DNA of 9,192 nucleotides from an uncultured Prevotella sp. Lineage in GTDB: Bacteria > Bacteroidota > Bacteroidia > Bacteroidales > Bacteroidaceae. The position numbers and the translations under genes were made by a program. The notes beneath the pieces were generated by a model. It was not told where the DNA came from, ran no database searches, and saw only the letters and a list, made by a program, of their open reading frames with translations. Positions within the stretch are counted from its first letter, which is position 1. The number at the start of each line of letters is the position of its first letter. Below are positions 7,541-9,192 of this stretch, piece by piece. Location: NCBI GenBank assembly GCA_900768785.1, contig CAAGEG010000149.1, forward strand, positions 1 to 9,192, in the 5' to 3' direction.

Positions 7541-8827
7541 TTATTGTTCGGTTCTGAGAAGCCATTTCCAAATCGGTATGACTTGAATTTTCTTATTATC
7601 AACCTCTACCTCACATTCTTGATTATAAGTTATTATTATTCCAACATAATCTGTGTGAGAACGTAGAAACGTTTTAAGGCTGCCGACTTCTCGCTCATAA
7701 GTATCAAGATTTTTGTCATAATTATAACTTACTTGTATCGCAACTTTTGCTTCAGGTATGCAAAAATCAACTTCAATATTACGATTGTAGTAGAAGAGGC
7801 GAATATCTTCTTCTGTATTTTTATATATTGAGTTAAGATTAATGGCAACAATATTCTCAAGAAGTTTGCTGTCTTCGTTAACGAGAAACAGATTTAAGAT
7901 GCCGTTATCAATAAAATAACGTTTTTTTGTCGTCTCTTGTTCAGATAGCGTAGAGGCCATATTCGGAACGCTTATAATAAGACAAGACTCTTTGAAATAT
8001 TCAAGATAATCTTTTAAGATAGGAAGACTTATATTCTCACCTGTACTGCAGATAATGCGTCTAAGTCTTGTCAAGGTCGTAGGTTGCATGATACTTTCTG
8101 CAAGTTTTCTACCTAAGAGACGAAAAATGCGAGAATTGCGTATCTTATGACGTTCTACGATGTCTCCCAATAGTATTTTTTGATAAAGGCTATTAATATA
8201 TTCTCTCTTGTTGTCTATATGAAAGGATTCGGCAAAACCTCCGAAATGGAAATACGTCTCAAATGCTTTATACACTTTCAGCTTAATATCCGGGTCATAT
8301 TCCCAATTGTTTTTCACCTCAATATGTTCGCTCTGTAAATACTCTGCAAATGTAAAAGGTTCAATATTACGGGGAATAAATCGTCCTCCAAGCGTAGTTG
8401 CAAGCTCATGACTGAGCATTTTTGCATTACTACCCGTAATCATAACATTATACTTCATGTCTGCAAGACGACGTGCAAACTTTTCCCAACCTTCAATATT
8501 CTGCACTTCGTCAAGGTAAATATACTTACAATCTTTACCATACATCTCCTTATAGCTATCAATCAAGTCTCCTAATTCCTTGCTTGTAATGTCGCTGATA
8601 CGTTCATCCTCAAAGTTTATATATAGGAAGTCGTCTGCGTTCATTTTACCGGAAGCGATTTTTGATTGAATGTTTTGATATAATAAGTATGATTTTCCCG
8701 CACGTCTTATACCTACAAGAATATAATTTACCTCATCTTCAAAACATATATTTCTCTCAATTAATGGCATATTAATAGCCAATTTCTGGTATTCTCCAAT
8801 TAATATTTTCAATATTTGTTTATTCAT
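7541..8827 (-). CDS. AAA_14/DUF4143-type P-loop ATPase with PD-(D/E)XK-like C-terminal domain
   Basis: A 428-residue cytoplasmic protein of the large, poorly characterised ATPase family common in Bacteroidota. The N-terminal AAA_14 domain has Walker A GIRRAGKS (39-46), Walker B KYIYLDEVQNI (101-111, Asp106 and Glu107), a sensor-1-like MITGSNAKML (129-138) and LGGRF (146-150) before PRNIEPFTFAEYL. A helical, winged-helix-like middle follows (about 200-290, LLGDIVERHKIR). The C-terminal DUF4143 part has a restriction-nuclease-fold look: NIEVDFCI (350-357, Asp354), then AIQVSYN (363-369), where Gln365 stands in place of the Glu of an ExK motif, so nuclease activity is doubtful. Length is normal and the gene looks intact. 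It is convergent with the protease and divergent from the right-edge susC start. No partner gene is apparent, and its cellular role is not established. Confidence 0.92.
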   Translation of the reverse strand: MNKQILKILIGEYQKLAINMPLIERNICFEDEVNYILVGIRRAGKSYLLYQNIQSKIASGKMNADDFLYINFEDERISDITSKELGDLIDSYKEMYGKDCKYIYLDEVQNIEGWEKFARRLADMKYNVMITGSNAKMLSHELATTLGGRFIPRNIEPFTFAEYLQSEHIEVKNNWEYDPDIKLKVYKAFETYFHFGGFAESFHIDNKREYINSLYQKILLGDIVERHKIRNSRIFRLLGRKLAESIMQPTTLTRLRRIICSTGENISLPILKDYLEYFKESCLIISVPNMASTLSEQETTKKRYFIDNGILNLFLVNEDSKLLENIVAINLNSIYKNTEEDIRLFYYNRNIEVDFCIPEAKVAIQVSYNYDKNLDTYEREVGSLKTFLRSHTDYVGIIITYNQECEVEVDNKKIQVIPIWKWLLRTEQ

Positions 8828-8847
8828 AATAGCATATTTTCAAAGTG

Positions 8848-8892
8848 TATTTGCAAATATAGTGCAAATATTTTAAAGTATACATGCAAATA
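8848..8892. promoter_or_regulatory. Candidate operator: TATTTGCAAATA palindrome plus phased half-sites
   Basis: A perfect 12-bp palindrome TATTTGCAAATA (8848-8859) is followed by two more copies of its half TGCAAATA. The three copies start at 8852, 8863 and 8885, offsets of 11 and 22 bp, so all lie on one face of the helix. The palindrome overlaps the candidate -7 box of the minus-strand ATPase, so an occupying protein would block that promoter. The binding protein is unknown. Confidence 0.45.
8854..8861 (-). promoter_or_regulatory. Candidate Bacteroidota -7 promoter box for the ATPase gene
   Basis: On the minus strand this reads TATATTTG, a full match to the Bacteroidota -7 consensus TAnnTTTG. 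It lies 26 nt before the ATPase ATG, giving a short leader of about 20 nt. A TTTG that could serve as the -33 box (8887-8890, minus) is 25 nt away, longer than the usual spacing of about 19-21, so the promoter is only half supported. Confidence 0.4.
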
Positions 8893-9047
8893 CATAATAA
8901 ATATTTAAAAGTATAACTATAATATTTCAAGAATAGAAATGTATGATTAAATATAAATTAACATGGTTGCAGTTAATGAAAGTAAAATTTTTAAACATCA
9001 GATAAGTGACAAATGTATTGTTAGTTTATTTATTATAGAGAGTATTT

Positions 9048-9192
9048 ATGAAAAAAAGACTAACTATGATTTTGGCTTGCCTGTTCTTGTTTACAGGAAT
9101 GGCATTGGCACAAACAGCAGTTACCGGCACCGTAGTGTCAGCAGATGACGGTCAACCCGTTATCGGGGCATCGGTAAAGGTCGTAGGCTCTA
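9048..9192 (+). CDS. susC: 5' end of a SusC-family transporter, truncated by the window edge
   Basis: Forty-eight codons of a SusC start: signal peptide MKKRLTMILACLFLFTGMALA with likely cleavage before Gln22, then TAVTGTVVSADDGQPVIGAS, the opening strand of the carboxypeptidase-D-like regulatory domain. The reading frame continues exactly into the left-edge frame (position 9168 corresponds to position 3), so this is either the missing start of that gene on a circle or the start of a second, near-identical susC. The ATG is preceded by AGAGAG at 9037-9042. In the 107 bp from 8941 to 9047 I find no convincing TAnnTTTG promoter; a promoter is expected there or within the 33-bp repeats. Confidence 0.93.
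   Translation, partial: MKKRLTMILACLFLFTGMALAQTAVTGTVVSADDGQPVIGASVKVVGS
9166..9192 (+). repeat. 27-bp terminal direct repeat, right copy
   Basis: Identical to 1-27 and in the same SusC reading frame. Removing one copy leaves a 9165-bp unit with one intact susC spanning the junction. Confidence 0.95.

Larger units (their letters stand above)
8842..8940. repeat. 33-bp imperfect direct repeats in the divergent intergenic region
   Basis: Units begin at 8842, 8875 and 8908, each opening with AAAGTRTA. Units 1 and 2 (8842-8874 and 8875-8907) match at 24 of 33 positions by eye, sharing AAAGT.TA, TGCAAATA and AAATATTT. Unit 3 keeps essentially only the opening AAAGTATA and has diverged afterwards. 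The 33-bp period is about three helical turns, which suits a cooperative DNA-binding protein. AT-rich composition raises the chance of spurious similarity, so this is a moderate call. Confidence 0.5.

Noticed and set aside
8073..8083. AAGGTCGTAGG inside the ATPase gene matches part of the 27-bp terminal repeat
   Set aside because: Only 11 bp match, with no extended similarity and no shared frame; expected by chance in about 9 kb.
8842..8940. CRISPR array reading of the 33-bp periodic repeats
   Set aside because: The repeats are contiguous without spacers, only about 73% identical between the best two units, and no cas gene is nearby.
8963..9148. Plus-strand open frame of 61 codons overlapping the susC start
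   Set aside because: It runs out of frame through the clear SusC signal-peptide sequence, has no recognisable motif and is poorly placed; judged a shadow frame.
1..9192. Plasmid or phage interpretation of the putative circle
   Set aside because: No replication initiator, relaxase, partition, toxin-antitoxin, integrase or phage structural gene is visible; every gene is of a typical chromosomal Bacteroidota type.

Overview
The window is Bacteroidota DNA, most probably from Prevotella or another Bacteroidales member. The evidence is a SusC/SusD pair with Bacteroidota-type lipoprotein signals, a C10 (streptopain-family) protease with a Prevotella-like C-terminal tail, an AAA/DUF4143 ATPase, AT-rich intergenic DNA and a TAnnTTTG-type -7 box. 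The genus is inferred from style, not from a marker gene.

Layout. Positions 1-3074 (+) hold most of a SusC/RagA-type TonB-dependent outer-membrane transporter that lacks its 5' end. Then come a SusD-type surface lipoprotein (3095-4750) and a second surface lipoprotein in the SusE/F position (4783-5616). A strong intrinsic-terminator hairpin (5634-5659) follows. A secreted C10 cysteine protease starts only 13 nt after its U-tract (5673-7304). A 236-bp convergent intergenic stretch carries an imperfect palindromic element of about 100 bp and a perfect 15-bp-stem hairpin. A minus-strand AAA_14/DUF4143 ATPase fills 7541-8827. A 220-bp divergent intergenic region holds 33-bp imperfect direct repeats and a palindromic, helically phased TGCAAATA cluster. 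The window ends with the first 48 codons of a susC gene (9048-9192).

The last 27 bases (9166-9192) are identical to the first 27 (1-27). The SusC start at the right end joins in frame to the SusC body at the left end, giving a full 1063-residue protein with signal peptide. Either the sequence is a closed 9165-bp circle, real or an assembler loop, or two neighbouring susC genes share this 27-mer and the contig was cut at both. No replication, mobilisation, integrase or partition gene is present, so a plasmid is not supported. An assembly loop or tandem chromosomal susC loci are likelier, with recombination between susC 5' ends as the interesting alternative.

Working model. SusC and SusD form the outer-membrane import machine and the third gene is an accessory ligand-binding lipoprotein. 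The adjacent secreted protease, and the absence of any glycoside hydrolase or sugar-responsive regulator here, make a peptide or glycoprotein substrate (as for RagAB) at least as plausible as a polysaccharide. The divergent ATPase is probably functionally separate.
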